Positions 1 through 11,219 of a stretch of DNA of 34,084 bases are shown piece after piece. This DNA is from Apostichopus parvimensis (Eukaryota; Echinodermata; Holothuroidea; Aspidochirotida; Stichopodidae). Location of the stretch: positions 80,893 through 114,976 of the forward strand of contig KN886940.1 of assembly GCA_000934455.1 (NCBI GenBank), in the 5' to 3' direction. The notes beneath the pieces are model-generated. The model saw only the letters and a list, made by a program, of their open reading frames with translations, had not been told where the DNA came from and did not search any database. Position 1 is the stretch's first letter; each line of letters begins with the position of its first letter. Made by a program: the position numbers and the translations under genes.

Positions 1-149
1 TTTGAACTAACTGAAATCATGCGACAAAGGGATGACCAGAGTTTTGCTGAACTTTTGAACCGACTAAGAGAAAATAAACAAACAGATGATGATTTTATTG
101 GCAGAGACGAACGCAGAGACGTGATTTATAGCCACAAAACGACTAGTTG
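1..149 (+). pseudogene. PIF1-like helicase fragment of a Helentron (part 1)
   Basis: Frame 1 is open from the window edge to a TGA at 148-150 and reads FELTEIMRQRDDQSF, then AELLNRLRENKQTDD. This is the EIMRQ...F...LNRLR block that follows the Walker B/GDxxQL region in PIF1-type helicases of Helitrons. The enzyme would unwind DNA during rolling-circle transposition. The N-terminal part (Walker A and B, Rep nuclease) lies before the window. Homology ends near base 130, and the next helicase block resumes only near 600, so the reading frame is interrupted by about 400 bases of unrelated sequence. I see a relic, not a working gene. Confidence 0.82.
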
Positions 150-567
150 ACTGAACCTTGTAGCGTTAAAGGAAGTACAAAACGACTCCAGAAGAGATTA
201 AATAGTCAAACACACAACTGTAGTTTACTTCAAAAACAATAAAAGTGTTTATTTAATCAATGCTTCTTATCGGTAGGTTTTCAGTGTTTCTAACATGCAG
301 ATCGAAAAAACATGACGAAATATCAATATATTTCGCAATCGTACAGTAGCACGTAAACATAATTTCTCCTTATTTGATAGAGGACTTGCTTGCACTTGTA
401 TATATATACGAGTTAAACAAAGTAGATACACAAAAGATAAAAAGAAAAACAGTCCAGGCAAAAGTGGACTTAACCAACAGATTTGAAGCTGCTGAACACT
501 AGACAGTTTATATTCGACAATGTTCCATGAAATGTTACACATGTTTATCAGACAAACCTAAGAGTTA
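150..567. other. Non-coding interruption of the helicase
   Basis: AT-rich sequence without recognisable coding potential separates two helicase blocks that are adjacent in intact family members. It contains an AATAAA at about 239-244 and no clear terminal repeats. It may be an insertion or a decayed intron. A minus-strand open frame at 267-542 shows no recognisable domain. Confidence 0.45.
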
Positions 568-1230
568 ATGCACACAATGATGAATTTTTTTTCCAAACTA
601 CACACTCTAAAGCTCACAATTAGATCTCAAGACATTGTTGTAGGTGATGTCCCAAACACAGTCAAACAGAAAATACTGACTTGCATACCGAACAACCCTC
701 AAAAGACAATGGGATTATTCACTGAACTATCCTTGGGTATTGACCAACGAATTGACCTCTGTCTCAATGTTTCAGTTGAAGATGGAATGATTAATGGTGC
801 TACTGGTATCATCAAGTACATAGAGAATGTACATGATCACAACGTTCACACTATCTGGGTACAGTTCGATGACATTACTGTAGGTAAAGCATGTCGACAC
901 TCTAGAAGAGAACTGTATCATTCAAAGCTTGCTTCAACATGGACACCAATATCAAGAAGTAGTTGACAGTTCAGGATTGGTCGCAACAAAAATGCAGAAG
1001 TTATGCGGAAACAATTTCCCCTCAGACCCGCATCTGCAAAGACAGTCCATAGATGTCAAGGTGATACAATGAAAGAGATAGTTGTTGATATGTTGATATG
1101 GTAGATCACAATGTCACATACACTATGTTGCATTAAGTAGAGTGACTTCCATAAATGGATTATACATTCTTGATCTTAATCCTGAGAAAATTAATGTCGA
1201 TCGAAATGTAGTCAAGGAAGTAGAAAGCCT
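568..1230 (+). pseudogene. PIF1-like helicase fragment of a Helentron (part 2, motifs V-VI)
   Basis: The open frame 568-966 starts in degenerate sequence and becomes convincing from KLHTLKLTIRSQD. It continues through LGIDQRIDLCLNVSVEDGMI and NGATGIIKYIE, the PIF1 family 'G.R..L..N....D.L.NG..G.V' block. After a TGA (964-966) the same frame continues through TVHRCQGDT at about 1039-1068, matching the motif V TxHxxQG. A frameshift near 1100 leads to HYVALSRVTS (1121-1150), motif VI with its arginine. It continues into SINGLYILDLNPEKINVD. Order and spacing match a Helitron helicase C-terminus. At least one stop, one frameshift and a large interruption make it a pseudogene. Confidence 0.85.
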
Positions 1231-1925
1231 TCGTTCCACACGATCATTGAAAATATGCAGCCATGCATTTGAAAGTACTGACAGCACCACCATCATTCAT
1301 CAAAATGCAAGATCATTGAGGAAACACATGTCTGACATTATTCATGACAGCACAATCACATCTGCTGATATTCTACTTTTCACTGAATGCCATTTATCAG
1401 AAGCAATAACAAATGATGAGCTGTACATTGAAGGATTTACACTATTCAAAAACATCCCATTTCATGCTCCTGTCTCTAACTCCCCGTATGGCACTGTGAT
1501 CTACACTAAGAATAATATCACAACACTGACAGAACATACACTGAATACAAATAATATTGAAATCTCCTTCACAACCAATGAGTAACTTTCTAAGTCACAT
1601 AGATCATTCACAACCAACATTGATTGCTGGTGATTTCAATGTTGATGTACTCCAAAACACACTAGACCACAAAAACCTGAGGTCTTTATTCACAAGAACA
1701 TTCAAATACAAACAAATCATACTTGCTCCTACAACAGACTATAATTCATGCTTAGATCACATCTACACAAACATTCCTGCAAGTAAAATAATTGGTAGTG
1801 GAGTTCTTGAGAGCTATTACACTGATCACAAAGCAACTTGGATTTCTTTGCAAAACTTCCATGAAAACACAACAAGTTCAACCAAAATATGTGTACCATA
1901 TGTCCTATGTGCTCACCATACAACT
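1231..1925 (+). pseudogene. EEP (APE-like) endonuclease domain fused behind the helicase
   Basis: The frame that carries helicase motif VI runs straight into an endonuclease/exonuclease/phosphatase domain. Visible are IIHQNARSLRKH (metal-binding Asn), LLFTECHLS (catalytic Glu), then, in a second frame from about 1560, LIAGDFNVD (Asp and Asn), SCLDHIYTN and YYTDHKATWISL (terminal Asp-His). A helicase-EEP fusion is the known architecture of Helentron-type Helitrons in animals. The two frames join near 1560-1575 with loss of the middle of the domain (the strands between the Glu and GDFN motifs), so the protein is inactive as read. Its last recognisable residues are near 1880-1925. Confidence 0.8.
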
Positions 1926-2469
1926 AACAACTCCAACAATTTCATTTCATTGTGAACAATTACTGTCGATCCACTTTCTTACAGAACATACTGTACTTAC
2001 TCACTCTATACTAGCAATTTATTGTCATTGTCATACACGATTGTCTACCTGACAAAAGGGCCATTTAGGAGACTGAAATAAAAAGGCGAATAGACAAGAG
2101 ATCTTGCATAGTGAAATATGTTTGTTGCAAGTTACCATCATTATGAGAAATATATCTGAAATCAGGGACAACGTAGGAAAGGCTGAAGTTGAGACCAGCA
2201 TCTCTAGTGTTCAAATACAATGACTTACTTCTTAATTCTTTCCCCTTGAATTTTTCAAAACACTGTAACTTTAAAAACATGAATATCTGTAATTTATTAT
2301 ATATAACAAATCAATTCCACAATGTTACTCCTTCATCCCACACAACCCTTAAATGAAAACAGCTAATCACTTTCATCAATTATCATATCCATTGACAGTC
2401 TATCTATATGTACACTTACTTTTAATGATTTCCAATACTTATCAATTTTTATTGAAATTGTCTTTACAG
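1926..2469. other. Spacer between helicase/endonuclease relic and OB-fold gene
   Basis: No convincing coding sequence and no clear Helitron 3' terminus (a short hairpin followed by CTRR) that I could identify. An ATG frame begins at 2353 and reads without a stop into the OB-fold exon, but its first 39 residues look like translated intron, because a good acceptor (TTGTCTTTACAG) lies at 2458-2469 directly before the homologous region. Confidence 0.5.
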
Positions 2470-2884
2470 ATGGAAACAGTATCATCCATTTCGGAGGCCC
2501 CTCATTCTTACGGACCATACCCAAAAGAAGTAAGAGTCCTCGTGGTAGATACTAAAGAACAGGACAACAATGTTGTTATTGGACTTGCTGATCCCACCGG
2601 TGCCATTAAAGCAATCTGCTATGAGAAGAAACTTGTCCCTAAATTACCAAAAAACAAAAGTGTCCTATTGCGGAACTTTCAGAAGGGAAGATCATGCCTA
2701 ATTGTAAACAAAACTACACAAGTCATACCCTCAACTCCACTCAAGGAAATAGACAGAAGTATTTTGGAGCAAGCAAAGTGCCTGGTGACTCCTCCTCCAC
2801 CTGCAGTTGTGGCACTGAAGGATAACTCTTCCACCATCCGGCATAGTGGCCCCATTGTTGACTGTCTGTGGTGAAGTAGTTCAG
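2470..2884 (+). CDS. OB-fold (RPA-like) protein A, exon 1
   Basis: The exon begins with ATG directly after a CTTTACAG acceptor and ends at GTAAAA (2885). It encodes a first OB-fold: VVDTKEQDNNVVIGLADPTG with the family signature DPTGAIKAICYE. A PPPP linker and the start of a second OB-fold follow (LTVCGEVVQ at the 3' end). The gene at 19848-21262 has the same order, signature and phase-0 intron position. Proteins of this build bind single-stranded DNA, like the large subunit of replication protein A. The first frame ends in TGA at 2872-2874, and one net base must be gained or lost near 2850 to reach the exon end. It is therefore a pseudogene or a decayed copy. The first exon of the gene may lie upstream. 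Confidence 0.68.
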
Positions 2885-4500
2885 GTAAAAAAAACATATT
2901 TTGTAAACATACTGTATAATATGATAGACCCGCGAAGTTTGGAGACATAAGAGAATAAGAGGGGATTTTCAACTCATGAAGAAATACCTGTATGAATGAA
3001 ACAAAATTCACCCTTTATTGATCAGCTTGGTAGACATCAATTGTGGAGGTTTCCAAAAATTTGGCAAATATTTGCAGAAAATATTGTACTTTTTGTAAAG
3101 GAAACATTGGCTAAGTTGGCAATGTCCGAATGTTGCTAAGTTCGAACAGCCTACTAAAGTGGTTGCTAAAATTTGATAGGCATGGAATATTATAGACTGC
3201 TCTATATATATTTGATATTTTCACCAAAAATTGTGGTTGATTGGTAAAAGTGTTGATTTTTAAAAGAGTTTTGCGTGATTCCATTCAAGTTAACACAATG
3301 TCCAGTACCTGAGGAAAATGTTCTTCAAATGTCATATTTTGTGGAAAGATCGTAAAATGGTGTGACCTTACATCAAGTTCATGTAGGAGTTTTATTACAT
3401 ATTCCTCGCTGAAATGTTATGAAAATGAGGATGTTGGAACTTTGCAGTGTTCCGAACTTCGCAATACTGTACATACTTATATTGTCTTGTCTGATCTACA
3501 TTCACAAGAGACTTAGTGATCATTACATATATCTTGAACCATAGGAGCTATGTTGACGAAATTTGGAAGGACAAGATCATTGTTGCTAGAAATGATTAGC
3601 AGACTGTGGTAATTCACGCTAATTTGCCTAATTTATGCAATATTCAAATAAGTGCAGTATTTGGAGATATATTATATAAGAGGTATAATGATGAAACTTG
3701 CATGCTGTAGTAAACATTTAGTGCAAACAATTCTGGATGACGCTTAGAGGTCAACAGGTCAATTGTGCTTAATTCACTTGACATTTCTTACATACATGTA
3801 TAGTAAAACATGCATACAGAACAAGTCACTTAGAGGTCACCAGGAGTCATTTAGGATAACTTGCATAATATATGCACTAAATCTAGTAGGAAATCTACAA
3901 CAGCCTAGGGAAATCATCTTCAATCTTTACTGTTAAAGTATTCAAGCAATTTGCGAGGGCTTACAATTTCAATACAATGAAACAAAAACGCACTGTCGCA
4001 TAGCCTGGTGAGACTAGACGTCCGACAACCGCATGGTTGATAACAATGGCCCCATAATTCCATCAAAAGTATAAAATATTGTTCCTCCCCCAATTAACTA
4101 CTAACATTATGCAAATAAAGAAAACATTATATGGTACATTGTTGAGGGTTTTTCACATAGTACAAGTACTATGGCAGTGGTACATTGATGAATATCAAGT
4201 TCAATATATAAGCCATTTTAGGAAATCACTTAAAATGCTTTTTCTCATTACCTTTTACGGAACAGTGTTTAGATTTTGCCACACTAGTGCATCGTCATGA
4301 CAAATTTGCAGTCCAGTGTCATGTATACGGACTATATCAGCCATTTTATGATCACTCCAAATGATTCTTTTTCTACAGACTCTGTTTCAATGTTGTATGT
4401 TTAATTCAGCTTTTATCCCCAGCAGCCATTATGAGTAATAACAAAAGCTACTTACCTTTTCTCAGAAACAGAATGATAAACTTTTACATTTCATTTTCAG
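2885..4500 (+). other. Intron 1 of OB-fold gene A, filled with dispersed repeats
   Basis: Runs from GTAAAA to TTTTCAG at 4494-4500. 3480-4040 belongs to a dispersed repeat family also seen at 5270-6265 and 9470-9970. Its members share blocks such as CATGAAACTTGGTACATA, repeated AGGTCA half-sites, and CACTGTCGC...GAGACTAGA near one end (3990-4030 and 6217-6255). 4120-4400 resembles 9290-9440 (a GAGCCACTTCATGAAATCA-like unit). No coding sequence is seen. Confidence 0.55.
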
Positions 4501-4716
4501 GATGAAGCAACTCACGTTGTCGGCCAAGCCGCACAAGAAGTCAGGAACATAATTATAAAGCAGGATGAGACAACATATCCGGTCGCCCTCTGGAACAAAG
4601 CCAGTCATTCTCCAGTAAAGACCGGTGACAAAGTCACTATTTCACACGTGTCACCCCGAAATGACAAGTACTTAAGAAAACTGGCTTTGTCAACTACAAC
4701 TGACACAACCGTAACC
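4501..4716 (+). CDS. OB-fold (RPA-like) protein A, exon 2
   Basis: Open for exactly 72 codons between CAG (4498-4500) and GTAAGT (4717), phase 0 at both ends. It encodes most of the second OB-fold: DEATHVVGQAAQEVRNIIIK, TYPVALWNKAS and GDKVTISHVSP. The pattern V-x-ALW...A followed by GD.V.I..V is typical of RPA1-type OB-folds (strands 3-5). The homologous exon of gene B (21049-21262) starts with NEAPRQV and has VRTVVIED...LSLWKDFA. This exon is intact. Confidence 0.75.
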
Positions 4717-6628
4717 GTAAGTCTAACTTCATAATTTCAGGTACAAAATCATAGTAAGGTTTAAGGCTTTCACACAGGTTTGTATATAATAATAATTCCA
4801 GAAATCAATGATACATGGCCCTAAGTTATGGACTAGACAATTCCTATTTTCAAGATATAAATTAACATCTTCACTGTGGTCACAGATGACATTTATCTCA
4901 ATAACTGAAAGTTCACAGTTCTTCTTTGATATCGTGTTACATTGCCAAAGACAATCTCTGCATATTTATGAGAGGACAGGCTTTAACATTATAACATGAA
5001 TACTGTGTTCTATGGTCAGTCTGCTCAACGAACAATGAATTATCACCAATGTACCTCATGGGTTGGTGGCATACTGGCTTAGACAATCCATTTTGTTATT
5101 GACATGTGCATTACCAATATTAACAACATCATGGAGCCAAACAGAAAAACAACTTGGCATTTACATATTACTCAAAATCGGTGTAGGCTGGTTTTGTCCA
5201 TCGCTAACACATAATAATAGGCTATGTGTGGGTGTTTCTTGATGAAATAAATATTTATTGTTAAAATTAAATTACAATGTATGTGTATGTGTGTCACAGC
5301 GACTTGTGAAAAGCATATCTTTAGAACCATAACAGCTACAAAGATGACACTTGGTAAAAGGAAAGTGGTTAAAGCGTTCTCCAACTGATTAGATTCTGGG
5401 AACGAAATACGCTAATTAGGTAGGGAGTTTGCATAATTTCAAGGTCAAATAACTAAACATTGTTGGATGCACATGAAATTTGGTACATATAGTCAACATC
5501 TCGAGCTGAAATTTTGAAGGTCATTTGCAGTTCACCAGGGTCATTTGAGGTGAAATTACTAGGTTACTTGGATCAACATGAAACTTGATACATATAGTCC
5601 ACATTTGGTGCCAAAAAAAATGAAGGTCATTAACAGGTCATGCTAATCAGCCTAAATTGCTTAGTTCATTTTCGCAAAATTTCTTTCATATTCAATATGA
5701 CCAGAGAGAGCGAGACCTATGATTTTCGAACTTAAGGAAGTATCGCCAACATTTACAGCTAATCACAGGTCATTTGAGGTCAAACTGATAAACACTGTTG
5801 GATTTACATGAAACTTAGTTCATAGAGTCAGCATTTACGGCTTGAATTTTTGAGTAATTTTTAGGTCACCAGTGGTCACTTGAGAACAAATCACAGAATG
5901 TTATTAAACATTGGAGTGATTGTTAATAGCAACTTGTATAAACGTGAATACAAAACGGCCCGCAGCTACCGAGGCGTTTCCGATCGCGCTTATTCAGTAC
6001 AATAACCTTGTGTACAGCATATCTTGAGGGCCATACAAGATCTGATGATGGTATAAGAATGTGTGATAATGAGCTCTAGAACTGATTAGCTTTTAGGCAT
6101 GAAATATGTTAATTATGTAGCTAATTCGAATAACTTACGCTTTATCCTGTTTAACACAAAATATGTTGATAATGTTAACTTTACATGACCACCAATCATG
6201 TTGGCAATCAAAGAAAAACCCACTGTCGCGAAACTAGGCGAGACTAGAGGTTTGAGAACCGCCTTGTATGAACTTGGTATGTTACATCAGGGTGTTCACC
6301 CACTGCAATGATGTCATCATCAGTCTTACATCACAATTCGGACCAGGCACCCTCATGTTTATCACCTAAATAGACATGTCCATATTGTCTCACCATTGTC
6401 ATCTTTATACGAGTATATATTCTTCAAAAATGTAAAAGCATCACACACACACACACAGCAGAAAAACACTCCATAGCACATCAACACATATGTTTACTCC
6501 ATCTCACTGATCAACAAGAAACTAACTACCTTCATACTGAAAGTACGATCCAGTGAAACCAATGCTGATAAAGTTACACGAATGTCCTTGAAATAAGATT
6601 TCTTTTCTACTTTATGTAATTCTTGCAG
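4717..6628 (+). other. Intron 2 of OB-fold gene A, with AGGTCA-rich repeats
   Basis: Bounded by GTAAGT and TTCTTGCAG. The region 5270-6265 holds two diverged copies of one repeat (compare 5300-5420 with 6015-6125: both contain AGCATATCTT...AACTGATTAG...). Direct repeats of AGGTCA occur at 5624-5640, 5767-5782 and 5863-5878. A (CA)n tract lies at about 6442-6460. No coding sequence is recognised. Confidence 0.55.
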
Positions 6629-6937
6629 ATCCGTGTGCTACCGCCATCAACGAAAAAAGGAGGTATAGTCGGCATTGATGAAGAAAATGACAGCCTCTTG
6701 ATCACCATTTTGACGGACGATGGTGCATTGGCACAATATACCTTGTCACCACCTCAAACTGCAGCACTGCTGAAGGGTAAATCAGTTGAGGAAACATTGG
6801 AAGTTATAAGCGAAGAGCAATTCGTCTTTACAGTGAGAGGCTCAGTTATTGAAAGCTTTTCACCGACTTCAACATTGCCCACAACATCCTCAACCAGCAA
6901 GCCTACCTCCACCTGTACAACACTGAAAAAGCAGTAA
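6629..6937 (+). CDS. OB-fold (RPA-like) protein A, exon 3 and stop
   Basis: Starts after TTCTTGCAG in phase 0, matching exon 2, and stays open for 102 codons to TAA at 6935-6937. The encoded segment (IRVLPPSTKKGGIVGIDEEN, then SLLITILTDDGALAQYTLSP, later QFVFTVRGSVIESF) has an alternating beta-strand pattern but no motif I can name. It ends in a Ser/Thr/Pro-rich tail and a basic TLKKQ. It may be a third small beta domain. No counterpart is visible behind gene B. An intact phase and open frame support a genuine coding exon. Confidence 0.65.
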   Translation: MRVLPPSTKKGGIVGIDEENDSLLITILTDDGALAQYTLSPPQTAALLKGKSVEETLEVISEEQFVFTVRGSVIESFSPTSTLPTTSSTSKPTSTCTTLKKQ

Positions 6938-7480
6938 CATATTCCTCATATCCCACTACTTCACCTCGTTTCCATATAACATATAACTTTTTAGTCGAGT
7001 TATTAACAGTTTTTGTATGTTGGAAGCAATACCGCATGTGTGTCTCAAACCCTGCTGTTGAGTCACTTTAATTGTATTTCAAATTGACCACCTCGCTTAC
7101 AACCCACCCGAATTCCACCCGAATTTCGTATAGTTGTGTAAAAGGGCTGTCCAGTATTTGTTATCTGAAATATGTTTGCTATACAATTAGGTCTTCAAGT
7201 TGCCTAAATTGTCCTTTTCTTAGCCCTGAAACTTACCCATATATGCATCTAATGTACCATCTCTTGTCCAGTACCTAATTTTGGCACATAGCACACCCTC
7301 TAATTAATTGACCATCTTCCAAAAAACATGCAAGAACTATTTATAGAAAAAAAGCTACCAACACAATAAGACATTGTTTCCAACTTATTCAAGTAGCTGT
7401 AAAAGGAAGAATACCAGTAAGAGGGTGGTCTACTCAATTACACAAAATCTGTGGGAAACCCGAAATTAGACATTGTAGTA
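6938..7480. other. Non-coding region downstream of OB-fold gene A
   Basis: AT-rich and without a recognised gene. I see no clear AATAAA close to the stop codon. The small open frame at 7072-7278 shows no domain. Confidence 0.4.
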
Positions 7481-7481
7481 T

Positions 7482-8830
7482 CAGCTACTGCACTATTGGT
7501 GCTCCAGTAATTTATTTTACTGTACAGCTTGCAAACATCTTACCAATGGCCCATCAGTAGAAGTTATTGGAAACAACACATTAATCTTTTGCAATTTTTG
7601 ATCACTACATCTAATTTTTGCTAGTAGCTATAGGTGTGTTTTTTAATTATGTTTAAGTTTAAGTTTGTCATACTCATTGAGAAGTTCTGATACCTCTGAG
7701 TGCAACTTGTAGTCTTATGCAACTGCAGCTATGTGTTTCCACAATACAGTAAAAGAGTATGCATTTTCCCCATCCATTTTCCCCAGAAACATACAATTAT
7801 CATTTGCATTCTTCAATAGTTTTTTTACAGCCAATACTCATAGCTAGTACAGTAACTACTGTTCATGTGTTACATGTGGCACAGTAATTACTGCAAGTGT
7901 TTTCTTACTGCAAATTTAGAAATGTAAACATTTTGAATTTTAAACATTAAACAAAATTTGAAATTTTTTTTCTTTTAAATTACTGCAAATTTTCACCTGT
8001 CGGACTCGTACTTCAAAATGTAACAACTTACAGTAATTACTGTGCAAACTGTAACACATGTTACCGTGTTGCGAACACAGCGCAGTAGTTACTGATGCAC
8101 GGTTGTGGAACATGAACAGTAGTTACTGTACTTGCTATGAGTATCAGGTGCTTTTTATCACTTATTATGTTATATCTTCATGTTTAAACAATTTCATTTC
8201 TTTACAAACTCAGTCAAATTCGTCAACTTTCTTTGTTACATGTGAAATAGTCATTTACAGACCATCAGGAGTCACTTAATGTTAAAATACCAAAGATTCT
8301 TCAGAGCATTTAGATCAAAACATGACAACTGTCTTTCCATTTAATATTTGGTAATTCCTATTCCCTAAATTTTAATATGTTGAAAAATACATTATTTGTG
8401 CAGTATGAGCTACTGCAATATTCGTGCTCCAGTAATATCTTTTACTGTACATCTTGCAAACATCTTAGTAGTGGCCATAAGTAGAAGTTATTGGAAACAA
8501 CACATTCATCTTTTGCACTTTTCAATCATTACTTCTTATTATATGTAGTAGGTGTTTATATTAAATTTTGTATCTAGACAGAAAAGGAAAAGCATTTCTA
8601 TGAACATATCTTTTTTAAACACTTTCAAATAATAGTTTTAGTTTGTCATACTCGTTATGAACTTCTGATACCTGTGGGTGCAACTTGTAGTCTTATGCAA
8701 CTGCATCTATGTGTTCGACAATAAAAGAGTATGCATTTTTCCCATCCATTTTCATAAGGAACATACAATTATCATTTGCATTCCTAAATTGTTTTCTATC
8801 ACTTATTATGTTATATCTTCATGTTGAAAA
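7482..8830. repeat. Direct duplication of a ~430-bp repeat; first copy interrupted
   Basis: Sequence from about 7482 to 7815 resumes at 8150-8200 and is repeated at about 8407-8830. Matching blocks include GTGCTCCAGTAAT (7499 and 8424), AAGTTATTGGAAACAACACA (7561 and 8484), CAACTTGTAGTCTTATGCAA (about 7702 and 8681) and TCACTTATTATGTTATATCT (about 8158 and 8799). The second copy is continuous where the first carries the inverted-repeat insertion at about 7824-8155. Confidence 0.8.
7824..8155. mobile_element. MITE-like inverted-repeat insertion
   Basis: Two 35-bp arms, 7834-7868 (ATACTCATAGCTAGTACAGT...) and 8110-8144, are reverse complements at 34 of 35 positions. Inside are further palindromes (CAGTAATTACTG near 7880 and 8032) and no coding sequence. 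The flanking duplicated repeat has an uninterrupted copy at 8407-8830, which acts as an empty site. Outer boundaries are uncertain by about 10 bases on each side, and I could not fix a target duplication. Confidence 0.75.
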
Positions 8831-9299
8831 TAGTTTTATTTCTTCAGCAACTGAAAAGAAAATATATTTTGTTAGTATAACGAATACTTTCTACAACAAT
8901 TCCTGTGATATTTTTTTGTCTCTCTTTACATGAATATTATTGCTTCTAGTTCTTTCTCCTATATGCCATTGGGCTAATATTTCGTGACTCACTTCCACAT
9001 CACTAGATTACATGGTAACTATCATGCCATGAGTGGATGGACCATCATTGCTGTTCTAAGAATAAAGGTCACCCATGTGTTGTTAGGGCCCATTTAGTGC
9101 AATACTCCAAACACCGCTTCTCCTACAGATTAAATGGTATGATGTCGATGGTTTGCCACAACAGTACTGTGGTAGTGGTACCTTCAAGGTGTTCAGGAAT
9201 GTTAGGTCTAACTGATTCTTCTCATATAGATTGTATGGTACAATCTTAAAGTTTTGCCATGTTAATGCTTTGGTAATACTTTGTTTGCTCTTTCAAAAT

Positions 9300-9970
9300 T
9301 TCAATTAAATGTCATGTATGTTCCATATGAGCCACTTCATGAAATCAGTCAAAATAATCTATTTCCTACAGATTGTTTGGTACAGGGTTGTTAGTTCTGT
9401 CTCAATAGTAGCCATGGTAATGCCTCCTCTGCATGGTCTACATTTTGGGGCCTGAGTCAACTCAGGATCATATAGGCCAGGGGCCAAATACTAAAGATTG
9501 TTGGATTGAAAGTTTGTACATACTGTAAACATTTGGTTCCAAAACTTTGGAAGGTCATTTCAAATCATCAAGGGTTAAATTGAGGTCAAAGTACTAAACA
9601 TGTTTGGAATGACATGAAACTTGGTACATATGGTAAACTTTTGGGCTGAAAATATTGAAGACCCTTTAGAGGTCATGAAGAATAGAGCTCGAATGACTAA
9701 ACATTGTTAAATCTATACTTAAGTTTGGGTCATACAAGGACGAAATTCAACCACTTCTTCATTTCTTTAGGACCTACTTTTTTTTAGCTTATACCAGCTA
9801 GCAGATATTTAAACAGGTACCTGTGACTTGTGATATAGCATGTTCGTTGGTCTGTTGATAAAAGCCAGATCTTCAGACATGACGCGTTGGTTGCGGGGGA
9901 AGGGAGGAATTCATAAGTTAGGCGAAATTTCTTTGGACCTTGGTAAAGGTCACTCAAGGTCACAAAACTG
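9300..9970. repeat. Third copy of the AGGTCA-bearing dispersed repeat
   Basis: 9300-9440 resembles 4192-4400 (ATATGAGCCACTTCATGAAA-like unit, then CCTACAGATTGTTTGGTACA). 9480-9720 has the ACTAAACATTGTTGGAT...CATGAAACTTGGTACATA unit also found near 5450-5600 and 5790-5820. A perfect AGGTCA direct repeat with a 4-base spacer is at 9947-9962. Confidence 0.6.
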
Positions 9971-10169
9971 TTTTCCCAAGAATATGCAATACCTTATCAC
10001 AAATTAATCTGACAAAAGCCACATTTTTGGGCACAATGCACTGGTTTAGTGCACTCATTAGTTCAGCCACAATTGTGTTAACTATGTTCAAGAGACCCAT
10101 GCCTTCCCTAACTACTCCCTTTGTACAATATCATCTTAAAGGCAAGGAACCATGGTGCCCTTCGGCTCT

Positions 10170-10496
10170 TGTTAAAATTTCCAGTAGCGTACTATGCAAC
10201 TACTAGCCTGAAAGCATCCTAACTGCACGAAATGACGTATGAAGTAATTACAGCATTGAAGGTAATGGATTTAACTGTTCTATGTCTTGTAAGTAATGGT
10301 GCCGCTAATAATAGAAGACTCTACCAGAATTTAGGGGGGAAAAGAACAATCAGATCTGTCCCCTGCTCATTTTTGTTGGAACTGGTTTGGTGACGATGAG
10401 AAAATATATTTTATTTGTGATGTCCCACACCTCATGAAGACTTTCCGTAACAACATGGAAAATTCAAACTGGAGTAAAAAGACCAGAAATTTAGTA
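10170..10496 (+). pseudogene. P-element-like transposase 1, exon a (RNase H-like core)
   Basis: Reads KFPVAYYATTSLKA, then TAA at 10220-10222, then LHEMTYEVITALKVMDLTVL and CLVSNGAANNRRLYQNLGG. A frameshift near 10335 leads to KIYFICDVPHLMKTFRNNME and TRNLV, ending at GTAAGT (10497). This order (FP..Y, then (S/C)DGA..NR, then FICDVPHLMKT.RN) is the catalytic core of P-element and THAP9-type transposases. The usual Asp of the DGA motif is Asn here (AAT at 10295-10297). The DNA-binding N-terminus is not recognisable upstream. Exon start is uncertain. Confidence 0.82.
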
Positions 10497-11057
10497 GTAA
10501 GTATATATAATTTTCTTGGGTTTTATGTTGACTTTCATTACTCTGTGAAAGGGAATCCTACATCTTTCCATGGTGGTATGTTTCTATGCAGGTATAAATT
10601 TGTGTGCATGTTTCTTGGCTTTGTGAAAACTATGTCTCAGAAGGGTAGGATGAACTTGGTAAGTGGCCTCCCCAGATTAAATTAAAGAGCCCTATAATTT
10701 TTTGTGCAAATCAAATCTGATGTAGGTCTAATGTCAGCTGAATATAGTGACTTAAAACCATACTAACTATGGTATAATTGAGCAATAAATTGATTGTGCA
10801 GATTTGTCAAAACAGTGCAGCTATTTCTGGAAGAAAACAGAAAGTTTGTTGAATGAAGTCATCAGAACCTTAAAGTAAAGGTTTGCACTCTGATTTCAAT
10901 CTGTCATTTCAGGTCTGTGTCGAAAAATCCAATGTAAGGATCCATTCTATGCATTATCACTTTTGTAACAATTGACTCATGGTGTCTTCACCTCGAAGTC
11001 ATGCTTGTACTCTTTCAGTGATATGTTATACAAACATGTTATCTATCTTATTTCCAG

Positions 11058-11219
11058 TTTAGAGGACAGCAAATTCAGTGGAAACACCTTATATCATTCA
11101 TGGAATGGGACCAAGGGCACCACAGATCTACACCAGGCTTGTGGCTTGCTCCGAAGTTTACTAATGAACACCTTTATCTAACACCGGGCCTTCGGATGAA
11201 AGTGCGCCTTGCAGCTCAG
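11058..11219 (+). pseudogene. P-element-like transposase 1, exon b
   Basis: 54 codons open between TTTCCAG and GTATAG, phase 0 at both ends. Encodes FRGQQIQWKHLISFMEWDQG, then LAPKFTNEHLYLTPGLRMKV and RLAAQ. This matches the 'I.W.HI..L......L.PKLT..H..L....RM.V.LAAQ' segment of P-type transposases. It is the best preserved part of the gene and has no stop. Confidence 0.82.

Noticed and set aside
6442..6460. Short (CA)n microsatellite in intron 2 of OB-fold gene A.
   Set aside because: Ordinary simple repeat, too short to be of interest.
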